The notes beneath the pieces are model-generated. The model had not been told where the DNA came from. It was given only the letters and a program-made list of their open reading frames with translations, and made no database searches. DNA of 64,000 nucleotides from Pyronema omphalodes (taxonomy: Eukaryota; Ascomycota; Pezizomycetes; Pezizales; Pyronemataceae). The first letter of the stretch is position 1. Every line of letters starts with the position of its first letter. Positions 43,625 through 55,655 of this stretch are shown in pieces. The translations under genes were made by a program, and so were the position numbers. Location: assembly GCA_024516155.1 (NCBI GenBank), contig JAJJXM010000016.1, positions 434,001 to 498,000 on the forward strand. Reading direction: 5' to 3'.

Positions 43625-46359
43625 GTTTGCATCCGTCTGTATGTATGTATGTATGTTTATAGATTGATACTAAGCACTGGTAGATGATAGATACATTCTT
43701 CCGTTTATACATACATACATCCATTCGCTGTTACATTCGACTGTACCATTCTTGTCATTATTGTCATTATTATCATTCTTGTCATTGGCGTTCATGTAGT
43801 TCATATAGTTCGTCTACCTCATTACTGTCATGCACAGTCGCACAGTAGCCAACCGGCTGTTCTTACTTCTAATTCTGCTTCTTACTTGTCCTTTTACTTA
43901 GCCTCAGTCGGATCGGGACTTTTTTTTTCCTTGGAAAATGGAAGAAATAAAAAGGATCTCGTGATCTCGTGATGTTATGGCTTTTGTGGTTCTTATTTTA
44001 GTATTTTTAGTAGCTTTAGCACTCTAAGTCTAAGGCTCTTAACTTCCTAAGTTAGCGGCTGGATCTGACTAGATGTGATGGCAGATGCGGGGTTTCATGG
44101 TACGGGATGTATCAGGATGTGCTCGCAAGGTGTCGGGTAAGAAAATAACATGACAACAGAAAAGGATTCCTGGGCGGCATTTTCGAGTCGGATTATAATT
44201 ATCACGGTAAGGAAAAAGTTGATAATGACATGCTGACGAGTTGTCTTGGCATTTTATAGTTGTACGAGGTGCTGGACAAAAGTGACCGTCACCCCGCGCG
44301 GCGCTTAGCACAGAAAAGTGACGGTCACTTTTGTCACAGTACCGTACATATCGCGGTGAACCGTGATACAACTTGCAAAGCGCCGAACCTATATGATGGG
44401 ACATATGTATATGTACAGTAACTGAGTAACGGACTCTCCGATTTGTTCGGGATGAAACACATAGACAAATGGTTATATGTAGTGTTAATGGGTTAAAGTT
44501 TGAGCGTTCCTTTAAGGTTTAAGGTTAAAAGATTTACATATGATGGGAGATCCTCCTACGTATGTCTATGAGATAGACCCGCATTAGTGTCGGATAACTG
44601 GGAAGGGGACGATTCATTGGGATTACTCATCATGAACCTTCACTTTGGATGTATGGAATGTCGGATTATATTGGGATTTGTGTTTTTCCCATTGCTGGAG
44701 TCATAATTTCCATGGGTTTCCGATTGTCCAGTTATTCCTACAGCTCGACATTCCCCCCTCTACCCCCCCACCCCTTCCCCCCTCTCTACCATCCTCTCCC
44801 ATCCTACCATCCTACCATCCTCCCCACCTCCCACCGCCCCGCTGCCGTCGCCTCCACAAAATAGGCAGGAGTCTTGCAGGTCTTACATCGTTCTTAAGAA
44901 AACCCAGACACGCCCAGACTCCGCGATGTCGGACCCTGTACTTAGAACCTTTAAAAGTCTCCCGCATGTGAGGGTTCCTTGGGATGATTGGTGATTTAGC
45001 CGACAGTTTCACAACTGGGGGGAAGGGGAGTTAATCCGGACGGTAGTACCGCATTGCATACCGGCCTGTGTATTTTTTTTTTGGCAGATTCCTACATACA
45101 TACATGTGCTCGTGTAGATACCGATGATACAGATACACAAACACAAGCATAAGTAAACCTACCGGTTATTCTGGTCCCTATTTGTAGTTTAGATACACAC
45201 AAACGAAAACACAGAAAAATCTACTTTAAGCGACGTGGACGTTCGGGACAAAATTAAACTTCAAGTGTACATATGTAACAGAATCACCATCACCGGCGAG
45301 CTTACCTTTTTGCCTTTTGCCTTTTGCCTTTCTTTCTTCCCTTCTTTATCTTTGCCACGGTTCTTATCCAGCTAATCTGGGGTCATCGTTTTTATCTTAT
45401 CGTATAGAGACTTAGATGTTAAAACCAACGTTATGGCTGAAAAAAATGACCAACACGCGTTTTTGTTGCGCGTGATGCGGTTCGTTCACGTCTAATCCCA
45501 CGCATGCCGTCATAGTCCTGATTTCTCTAGATACAGTAGGATGCATAACAAAGGGTCTGTTTAGCCAACCACCCTGTTATTTAGTCTTGGTATTTTCTCT
45601 TGGGCTCTGGTGATGCTCTGGGGAAGATGTAAGATCGGATGGAATGGTTGGCCACGCGGACATCATAATAGCCTCATTATTGAGATGGTGATGGAGGCGG
45701 CTGGGTAGAGAAAAGTCTTGGAAATTTGTCTGTTTGTCAAATTGGTATAGAGTAATTTGTCTTTATGATTGGAGATAGTTGTATGCTTTGTTATACTTCT
45801 TTAATACTCTGATGAAGCCTTTGTGACGACTGATTTCATTGTGATAATATCAGATCTCGAGGCCTTCTTTAACAGCCTTTGTTTGGGTATCCTTTGTCAA
45901 GGCGGGGGGCGGCGTAAAGGCATGGATTTCCCTGCACAAAAAGCATGGCGGCCACTGGTGCTGGTGCGGATACACTAAATTCAAGGACCAGCATTCCATC
46001 CCCAGCCAGCCTACTCTACGTAGCTGGAAAGCTATCAGCTCTGGAGAGGGCCATTGCTAGGCGACGACGGGGTACGGCGAAGAGTATTAAAGTTTATAGC
46101 TTGCTGCTTTCCCCACCACTCCCCCTCCCCCTCCGTAAGCCGAACAGACGAGCACCTCGCGCACGCGTTGAACTTCTTACAGAAATCACGCGAGGTTGTC
46201 TTCACTCTGCTACTATATTTTTTTTCTATCTCACGAACAACTACACAAAACGAAGCTGGATTTAAGCTCGTTATCTACTGTACTTCTTACGATATCATAA
46301 CGAACCGACGAACGAACGAACGAATTTGAACGAACGAATTTACACACAAAGTACTCACA
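43625..46359. other. 2.7-kb intergenic region upstream of the antiporter gene
   Basis: No supported gene. Contains GTATGTAT (43639-43655), TTGTCATTA-type repeats (43753-43789), the hairpin at 44276-44334, and C/T-rich tracts near 44750-44840. The last 60 bp before the ATG at 46360 hold GAACGAAC repeats (46309-46340). A 106-codon frame at 45945-46265 has no motif. Confidence 0.5.
44276..44334. repeat. Perfect 17-bp inverted repeat (hairpin) around a 25-bp GC-rich loop
   Basis: ACAAAAGTGACCGTCAC at 44276-44292 pairs perfectly with GTGACGGTCACTTTTGT at 44318-44334. Each arm also contains the near-palindrome GTGACSGTCAC. There is no T-run or clear target duplication; it may be a relic of a small palindromic transposon or a protein-binding cruciform. 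Confidence 0.85.
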
Positions 46360-49300
46360 ATGGCAGGAGGTGAAGTAGGTCCGGGAGGTGTCCCCGGCCA
46401 GGCTGGTGTCCTGGAGGGTTCAAATCCTTCAAAATACAATCCGGCGGATCCTATTGTTTTGTTTATTATCCAGGTTAGTGATAACCTTTCGGCGATGTCC
46501 TTCGGAGATGTCCTTGCTGGGTTTTATAGTTGCATATGCAGTAGGCGCTGATCATCGTGTTTCAACTACAGTCTGCTATTATCATCATCGCATGTCGTCT
46601 GCTACATTGGCCTCTGTCGAAGTTTCGGCAGCCGAAGGTTATTGCGGAGGTTATTGGAGGAATTGTACTTGGTATGCTCAGCTTCCTTCAGCTGCAGTTG
46701 ACAGTTTTGCTGCTTTGAAATCTCGGGTACTAATTTTGTCCTGCGATAGGCCCTACTGTTCTCGGAAACATTCCAGGCTACATGGACACAATTTTCCCAA
46801 AGGAATCGATGCCTAATCTTACACTTGCGGCAAACCTTGGATTGGTTTTATTCCTATTCCTTGTAGGACTTGAAGTCGATATGCGTATTCTTTTCAGCAA
46901 CTGGAAGACTGCTGCTTCTGTGGGAGCGTTAGGAATGGCTTTCCCATTTGCGTTAGGTTGGTGACCTCTATGTTTTTCCGGTGTGAGACGGTGGTCTTTT
47001 CTGACACATGCACAGGTGCCGCTATTGCATACGGTCTTTACCACGAGTTTAGAGGTGATCCTGGTGTGGAGGATATCTCGTTTGGTGTCTACATGCTGTT
47101 TATCGGTGTAGCTATGGCAATTACTGTGAGTACCCGCAATATGAAACCCTGCTGTGCCACTTAAGCGCATACCCCCATGCTGACTACCGATATTTAGGCT
47201 TTCCCTGTGCTTGCGCGAATTCTCACAGAGTTGAAGCTTCTACAAACTAACGTTGGAACCATCGTTCTTTCCGCCGGTGTAGCAAACGACGTTGTCGGTT
47301 GGATCTTGCTCGCTCTAACTGTCGCCCTTGTCAATGCGGGAACTGGTTTGACAGCTTTGTATGTCCTACTGGTTTGTATTGCTTACGTTTTATTCCTCAT
47401 CTACGCTGTACGACCTGCCTTCCTTTGGATCCTACGCCGCGATGGATCCCTGGAGAATGGTCCTTCCCAGTCTATGGTTGGACTCACCTTGTTGATGGTT
47501 CTTGCTTCCGCTTTCTTTACCAACATTATTGGTGTACATGCTATTTTTGGAGGTTTCTTGATTGGTCTTATTTGCCCCCACGAGGGAGGATTTGCTGTGC
47601 AGTTGACGGAGAAGATTGAAGATTTGGTTACAGTCCTCTTCCTTCCGCTTTACTTTGCCCTTTCCGGTCTCAAGACGGATATTGGTCTCCTCAACTCTGG
47701 TATTGTGTGGGGTTATGTCGCCGCTGTCTTAGCTGTTGCTTTCTTTGGAAAGATTGTAGGAGGTACCCTCGCTGCTAGATGGACCGGAATGGTGTGGCGG
47801 GAGAGTTTCACCATTGGTGTTCTCATGAGTTGTAAGGGATTGGTCGAGCTTATCGTATTGGTAAGTGTCTATCCAGGCACATTTTCGGAACAGTAACTAA
47901 CCAATTTTCAGAACATTGGACTTCAAGCCGGAATTCTCAGCACTAGAGTCTTCACCATCTTCGTCGTCATGGCCTTGGTCACCACCTTTGCCACCACCCC
48001 CTTGGTCCTTTGGTTATACCCTCTTGATTACCAGCGTAAGATTGAGGCCTGGAAGCGTGGCGAGATCGACTGGGACGGAAACCCACTCAGGAGAAACGAC
48101 GACGATGTCACCATGGAAGCCCTGCAACGGGAGAAGAACCAAACCATGCGAATCTCCAAGATTACTGTCCTTCTCCGTCTCGAGAACTTGCCCAGCATTT
48201 TCTCCTTTGTCGACTTACTAGGAAGCAAGCCTATCCCCGCTGCAAAGGTCCATAAATCCAAGAAGCTCCCCGCCACTATCCTCGAGGAGGGTGAATTGTC
48301 CGGCGCATCAGATAACGAAAAGGAAAAAATCGAAGAGGCAAAGCCTATCGGTCCTCCCGTCAAACCTCTTGAAGTCCACGGAGAGCGCCTTGTAGAGCTT
48401 ACCCAGCGTACCTCAGCGGTAATGCAAGTCAGCGAAGTCGACGAGCTTCAACAAAAGGATCCAGTTGTAAATGTCTTCCGTACCTTCGGAAGCTTTCACA
48501 ACATCGCTGTATCTGCCGGTCTTTCCATTGCCCCCTCCGAATCCTTCGCCGAGGTCTTAACCAACCGAGCTGTGGACCAATCCTCCGATCTCCTCCTCAT
48601 TCCCTGGTCCGAAACCGGCGCAGTAACAGAAAGCGAAGACCCAACCCAATACACCTCCACCAACCGATTTATGTCCGAGCAGCACAATCAATTTATTTCA
48701 AGAGTCCTTGCCCAATCCTCGGCCTCCTGCTCAACTGCCATCATGGTTAACCGCGGCTTTGGGTCTATGTTTGATCGTGGTTTGAGCCGTGCTAATTCCT
48801 TCCGTTCCCTAAGAGAACGTAAGGAAATCAATATCATCTCCCCTATCTCGGACCCTTCTCATCATATCTTCTTCCCCTTCTTCGGAGGTTCTGATGACCG
48901 CGTTGCTCTTCGTTTCGTCCTGCAGCTTGCCGCAAACACAAATGTCACCGCAACTATCGTTCAAGTAATTTACGCTCCTGATGAGAACGCCGACCCCAAC
49001 CTTCAGCTTCCTCCCATCGCAATCCGTCGCGATGTACCAAGAAACTTGTCACACTCTCAGGTACCGACTTTGAGTAACTCGGACGTTCCAACCGCCGCTG
49101 CTTCTACCACTTCTCTTGTTCCTGTAGATGCGGATTCTATTTTCTTTTCTTCAATACGGGATTCTTGTACTCCGGAAGTTCTTACAAGAGTATTATTTGA
49201 GACGGTGAGAACTCCTCAACCATTGCAATACGTCGTCACCAAAGCCCGCGAGGAAGTCGGACAAACCCCACGGAATGCAGGAGATCTTGTGATTTTGGGT

Positions 49301-49540
49301 AGAGGAAGAAGAGACAACAGACCACACATCAGAAGCGAGTTGGTTCAGGTTTTGGCTTCATTGGGAGTACCATCTGGAACTGGTATGGAGACAAGAAGGT
49401 GTCTAGGTGATGTCGCAGAGGCGGTGGTTGTCGCTAGTGTCAAAGCATCGGTTCTGGTTTTCCAGGCGGGTGGAAAGGTTTTGAGGATGGAACATGAGGC
49501 GAGATTGGAGGCGAAGGAAGCGACGATTAAGGAAGAGTAA
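46360..49540 (+). CDS. KHA1: K+/H+ antiporter of the CPA2 family (Kha1 type)
   Basis: Exons 46360-46473, 46572-46671, 46750-46956, 47016-47125, 47198-47860 and 47912-49540 give 940 residues (yeast Kha1 is 873). Kha1 exchanges K+ for H+ in Golgi/endosomal membranes and sets lumenal pH and K+ balance. About residues 30-430 form the Na_H_Exchanger domain: [76 protein letters not shown] (the conserved double-acidic region has ND here), [32 protein letters not shown] and [17 protein letters not shown]. The remaining about 500 residues are cytosolic; they contain a USP-like part with [19 protein letters not shown] and [12 protein letters not shown]. Most splice phases are 0 or 1 and all close. The GAACGAAC-rich leader precedes the start. 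Confidence 0.95.
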
Positions 49541-50949
49541 AGGTGGAGAGTGTGATGTGCCTTCTTTTTTTGTTTTGGAGTTTATTGATTTTTGGGGGAT
49601 ATTATGGCGTTCATTTTGGCTTTCCTTTTTGTTTTTTTTTTTCTTTCTTTTCTTTCTTTTTTTGGAAAACGGATACTATTATCTGGGAATACCGATTGAT
49701 GATGTTTATGAGTCATGGAAATTTGGTGGGATTTGATGGAGGAAATATCATGTCAAGGGATGGGCTATTTATTTAGAGATTATTTACTTGAATAGCAATT
49801 TGATGGTTGATTATTTTATACACTTGCGATGCCATTAGTGCTTGGTGGGGTAAGTGATTGATCGATTAGCTGTGTATCGGCTATGCCAGATAACTTAATG
49901 ATTAATGATCAATAATCAACGATCTCCACGCATCATGGAAATCTTTGGTACATCGTTAATCATCCCAAATCATCAATCATCGCAAATCATCGGTGCATTG
50001 TATGTAAATCATCAATCATCAATCATCAATCATCAATCATCGCAAATCACTATCCTATCATACCCTTCTTACCTCCCTCAACTCGTAACCTCTAACTCTT
50101 TCCGTACTCTATTTAACCAGAAATTCCTGTTGGAAGTTCGTAGTTCGTGGTTCGGATTCGGATTCGGAATAATTCCTTGCCGTATTGCCTTAAATCCCGA
50201 CTTTCCGTTGCTGTTGCTGTTGCTGTTGCTAGCTGGTTTTGAATTTGAAGCTGGGATATGGGAGCTGGCGGATATGGTGGATATGGTGGATATGGTGGAT
50301 ATGGTGGATAGGATATACATAGGGTATGTATTCCGTCCCAGCCGGTGTGGTGGATGATGCTAGGGCTTCTTTCCGTCGTTGTAGGCTGTGGGATTAGTTT
50401 TTATCTGTATTTGTATCTGTTCTGTCGGGTTTTGTCTGTGTGTTCTATATCCCTTTTTATTGCTTTCTTGCTGCTTTCGCGTTGCTTTCGCGGGGAGATT
50501 TTTCGCTTGAATTTTTGGTTTTTTAATTCTCCTTTTTTGGCTTTTTTTTATGGAAGCAAAAAACAATAAAATAAAATAAAATAAAAACGCGCCGTAGACG
50601 GAGGATAAGTTCTCATTTTTACTCTGCGGAATTATAGTTTTATCGGAAGATATCGTTGAGGACTGAGGATTGAGGAATTGGGGAACTGGGGAAGGTATCG
50701 GTAGATTACTATACATACCTAGAATCCACCGAAACACGGTCTCGGAACATTATACAGCACAACACGGTACACCACACGCAACACGCAACACAGCAAAGCT
50801 CGCTCGCTCGCTCGCAACCCACGTTCACGGCACGACACGACACGGCACGGAGCACAGCATAGAACAGAACACAGAACACAGAACACAGCATATCACCGGC
50901 ATCAAATACCCTCCCCACGTAACCTCCCGCAACTGCAGTACAAACCACA
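49541..50949. other. Spacer between KHA1 and RBD2
   Basis: T-rich 3' flank, then simple repeats: AATCATC units at about 50007-50042, TTGCTG x4 (50211-50230), and GGATATGGT x4 (50271-50308). Purine-rich CACGGCACGACACGACACGG and ACAGAACACAGAACACAG repeats (50824-50890) lie directly upstream of the RBD2 start. No gene seen. Confidence 0.5.
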
Positions 50950-52325
50950 ATGATGGACGCCCTCCGTCTCTCCTCCCACGCTGTCATACGGAAACTAGAA
51001 GTATATCTCCGACGACTACCATTACTGACGAAAGTCTTTGTCGGCGCTATTGTTTGTACGCATCTTGTGAAGATGACGGGTTTTGGAATGATTGAGGATC
51101 GCTGGGCTTTGAACCCGGGGAAAATGGATTTGACGCAGAGTGAGTTCTCTTTTTATGGGTGGGAGCTGTCGGGGGATGCTTCGGCTGCTTAGGCGTGCTG
51201 AGGCGCCCTCAGGATTCTCAGGGCTCCCAGGGCTCCCAGGGCTCCCAGGATTCTCAGGGCTCTCGGGATTCTCAGGGCCCCCCTTCATTCCAAGTCGCGG
51301 GGTTCCTCAGCGCCGGTAGCGAGATTCCCGATGCACCTCGCTTCGACTCGCTTGAAGATCTTAGCGAGGAACATCGCGAAGTCAGCTCCATCCCGGCGAT
51401 CATGAAGCTTCTATCCTGCAACTCACCACCGGGGGGGAATAACTGAACATCAATGGAATAAAAGCTAACATCCTCAGTGCATAGACTCAATTCCTATATC
51501 CTCGTTCATAGCAGTTTAACCCACGCTTTATTAAACCTTATCGCTGTTGTACCGCTACTGGAACGGTTCGAGAGAGGCGTTGGAACTTTGAAAACTACAT
51601 TGTTGATTACTGGTCGTATGTTCCCCGAGCGATGTTATTGAAGTTCTGCACTTTGGATTGCTCCACCTCCAAACCGCTCCGGGGGTCCGCTGCAATTCTA
51701 CACAACCCCGAACAGACTCCCCTTCTCCTGAACCTGAAGCTCCGATTTACCACCACTTGAATTAACCCGCTAACATACCGCAGCACTCTGTACCTTCCCC
51801 GCCGCGCTCTACCTCGGAATCGAACTCTTCATCCTCCACCATGATACACCTGTAATCGGCGCCTCGGCATTAGCCTTCACTCTACTCGCCGCCGAGGCCG
51901 TGAAAACCTCAGTCGCCCAGCCTAGCTACAAAATCGTCGGTTATGACATCCCGACAGCTGCTACACCTGTTTTCTGGATGGTTCTCGCCAGCTTTCTATG
52001 GCCTGGTTCAAGTGCGCTGGGTCACTTTTGTGGACTGGTGATTGGTTATGCTTGTAAGTAACCCTTTGAAGAACAAAATTCCGTCAAAGAAGTCAATGCT
52101 GATACCAAAATAATAGATGCATGCCGTTATCTACGTCTCCTGGAACCAAGTGAATGGATCCTTACGAAAGTCGAACAGAAGCTGTCGTTTATTTTTGGTC
52201 GTCTGCCGTGGTATGTTTCGTTGGAGAAACGTCAGGAGTTGAATTGGATTGAGATGCTGCCTAGTGTGGGTGGTAATAGACCGAATTCGAGCTTTGATCA
52301 ACCTGGAAGGGTTTTGGGGGTTTGA
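50950..52325 (+). CDS. RBD2: Rhomboid-family intramembrane protease, Rbd2 type
   Basis: Exons 50950-51139, 51478-51615, 51784-52053 and 52117-52325 give 268 residues, matching yeast Rbd2 (262). Rhomboids cut membrane proteins within the bilayer; Rbd2 acts in the Golgi. The start is the first of two adjacent ATGs. Hydrophobic segments and motifs in order: LTKVFVGAIVCTHLV, HRLNSYILVHSSLTHALLNL, PLLERFERG, PLCTFPAALYLGIELFIL, VIGASALAF with nucleophile Ser137, and SSALGHFCGLVIGY with catalytic His190. The usual GxSG is GASA here. The C-terminal tail is soluble (YLRLLEPSEWILTKVEQK..). Intron 1 is 338 nt, long for this window, and contains tandem GGGCTCCCA units (about 51227-51250). Confidence 0.93.
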
Positions 52326-55068
52326 GTTTGGGAAGTTGGGATGGAGAAAACGGGGAGGGGAGGAGGGAGGGATGTTGTTCCCATGGAGAAGACGTGAAAA
52401 GGAAGCGGGAGAAAAAATTACGGAGGTGAAAACTAAGAGGGCAAGATGGGGGGGGGGGGGGTACTCCTGATCAAACTTAGATAGCTCCAGATATACTGTA
52501 AAGGAGCTTCTGGGTACCGGTTCGGATTTCTAAAGACAAAAATAAGCGTAATAAGAGGAAAAGGTAATAACGGAGGGATATTATGTATTGCATTTTCATT
52601 TGCAGTTGCATTTAAAACAACGACGAGGAGGGTGCAGATGCAGAAGATGGGGGAGGCTTTTTTAATGGGTTATGATCAAAGCTTGTATATGATTATATGA
52701 TGAAGATAGGATTTGAAACAATTGGGTTATGATTTTCTTTTCTTCCTTTGATAGAAAAAGAGAGAGAGAGAGAGAGAGAAATTGGTGTGAGAGAGTGGGT
52801 GAGCGTAAGGGTAAAGGTAAGTGAGAGGGTATATGAAACTAAAAGACGACAACGGAGAAAGAAAAAACTCGAAAGAGAAGCAACAGAAGCTGTAGCTGTA
52901 ATTATAGCTGTAATTGTAATTATAGTTATGCTTAGTATACCCTCCCCATAGTCAAATCACAACCGCGACCTCTATACGAAAAACCACAGATATAAACCCG
53001 ACCTCATTTTCTTTTTTTTTTTTTTTTTGAAACCAAAATCCTCAGATTCATCCTCAGATTCATCACCAGAACAGAAAAAAACATAGATCAATGAAGGCAT
53101 ATATATATACAAAAACACATCAACGGTAATATCTACCACGCATATATATCTACCACACATATATATCCCCCACGCTACACACGACTATATCATGACCTAC
53201 AATCACCCTACAACGTACCATCAAAGCAGCATACGCGGATATCACTATATAGGAGCTGCAGAGCAGATTAATTGTTATCTAGTATAGTATAGTATCATTA
53301 TCATTATCGACAAGGTATATTGTAAGAAGTTGGAAGTTGATATAAGTAGCTAGCAGGCTCCTCGTGTATGTATCATGTATGTATGTATGTAATATCTCTT
53401 AAAGGTCACGATGTTTTCCGTATTGATGATATATATATATACATATTTTTTTCGAAATCACAAGTAACGGGAGTTAAAAGTTTAAAAGACAAAAAAAAAA
53501 AGAAACAAACAAATATCACTGTTTTGGTTCCTTGAGGACTATTCTCGAATCTTTACAAAAGATTCATCGTGTGTTTAGCATGCATAATGGCATAATCATT
53601 CTTTGTAACCAGATTTCGGATCATTATCCGGCTTATGCTACAGTTTTTGTTTTGAAAGATTTCAAGCAGATTTAAAGTGAGTTCGGTTTCAAGTGTAATC
53701 TGGTAAAATACAATGTTTACTATTACTAGTATCCCAAGCCTTTGAGTCTTGACCAAATTGAAGTGAAGGGGGTTCTAAATACGCTTTTCAAGTCTCAATT
53801 ATAGTTTGATGAAACAGGTACAGGAAGATCATAACGCTGGATTGGCTTCGGCAATTCAACACAGAAAAGAGAAAAAAGAAAAACAAGAAACACCAAAGTA
53901 GTGGGTAAAGACATTACGACATAATCACAGCTGCCCATTGGCATAAACACAGATATCAATCATATCCTACATCATATATCCAAAACACAATCCACTTGTC
54001 TATGCACGATGCACGAAAAACAAACACACAAACGGGAATTTTCCCCATCTCCAACACTACTGGTTAATAGGTTGTATATAGCCGTAGACTCGGAAGAATT
54101 GAATAAACTTCCCGATCTCTTGATATTACCAGAAAACCGGACAGGATGAATATGATATCAAGCATCCATATATTACTCAATACAAAATCCGGCTTTCCAG
54201 TGGTGCATATCGGGCAACAAGGCATTTCCTACTAATCCAACAAAGTTAGTAAGATGAACAGAACTATTCCACTGTTATAATTAGTAGAAGTACATACCTT
54301 CTAATCCATACCTGTACTTTTCTTCATGATGGTGATCGGTATCCATAATCCAGCCAAATATCCCTGGCAACGCGGCGCACACAGTGTCCATTTCTAGCTT
54401 TGCAATCTTTGCATCTACAATATGGATTCTTTCCCATATCATGCCTTGTCAATCTGAACAAATTTTTCTGGACGTTGTATCATGCTTGATTTATGTGGGC
54501 AAGTTAAGAGAAGGAACACTTTGCTGACTATTTTCCACGGAGCACGCATTGATCTGCTCCCAGCGGATTATTTTATCGTCGATATGGTTCATCCAAGGCC
54601 ACTGGAATCTCCAAACCAGAGGACCCCTCTGAGGTAGACAGCAGAGGCAGGAAGAAACATTCACTATCCAGCAAAGTCAGTCATAAAAACCATTCAACTC
54701 TACATTGGTAATAATTCATACCGGATCATGTCTATTGCCGCTTTCTAATCTCAGAAACTGGATTTCTGGTGAGTTCGAAATCTGGGTCATCCAGACCAGA
54801 CGGTTTCATCCAAGTTAGAAGCAGGCTGGAAATAACATATGCGAGATATTTTGGACCGAAACATCTATTCCGATGGTTACAAAGGCCAACAGAATACACA
54901 TCACCTTGCCGTGCTGCAGAAAATCGGTATTCTGTAGTGCCCCAGGTTACTCGATGCATCAGATCTCGCAATTCTGTCGGCTCCCTCTTCTACGTCGTAC
55001 TTGTTCTCTCCATCCACGATGACGGGTGTGTGGGGGGGGGGGGGGCATATTTTGTCCGGGAAGAGGGT
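52326..55068. other. 2.7-kb repeat-rich intergenic region
   Basis: No supported gene. G14 (52448-52461), (AG)n at 52757-52779, T18 (53012-53029), and TATG/ATAT repeats (53100-53165, 53370-53445). At 53645-53790 a broken plus frame reads SEFGFKCNLVKYNVYYY, weakly like a reverse transcriptase thumb region. G14 lies at 55032-55045. Confidence 0.4.
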
Positions 55069-55655
55069 TTATTGAACGAGCTCTAGGAGGGAGACGTGAC
55101 GTGGAAAACCGGGTTCATTTGCATGGTTGGGGGAAGGTACAATTCGTAGGCGTACTTTCCTACTGCCTTGACGACGGGGAAGGGCCCGTGTCTTCGGTCC
55201 TCGAGCTCCCAGGAGGATCAGTCCATTCGGATGTTCCGGGCAGGACGCCAAACCTGGTCTCCTCGTTGTCAAGAGGGGGCAGATGGATGGTGTTGTTATC
55301 TGCGTATCCGTTTTGACAAAGTTGTGAACGTCCCGGAGCAGGTTGGTTGTGCTTAAGCCCCTGTAGGAGTGTCTACTCCGAGCTCCAACTCAAAGTCAAG
55401 CTCAGGAAGCACTCCGCAGTTCTAGAAGAAAAGGGAAAAGTTGGTAGTCTCCAACTTATGGTTTTTGGTCGCGAACTCGGCGAGGGGTAGGTACTGAGCC
55501 CGGTTGTTCTGCTGATGGTTGACATATGTGTGGAGGCATTGTTCCATTACCGAGTTGAGACGCTCAGTCTGGATGTAGGTCTGGGGATGGAAGGCGATAT
55601 TGGGGAAGACGTTCTGCAGGAACAGGTTGGTGAACGCAACAAAAACATAACCCAT
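55069..55655 (-). mobile_element. Ty3/gypsy retrotransposon remnant (integrase C-terminal part)
   Basis: The minus frame 55655-55422 reads IAFHPQTYIQTERLNSVMEQ, then HTYVNHQQNNRAQYLPLAEF. This is the integrase catalytic-core end (FHPQTDGQTERVNQxLEQ, YVNxxQxDWxxxLPLAEFAxN) of Ty3/gypsy elements. Further on, frame-shifted, is FPRHVSLLEL (55069-55120), matching the F-HVSLLEP motif beyond the integrase. No reverse transcriptase, gag or LTRs were found nearby, so this is a truncated, decayed fragment. Confidence 0.85.
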
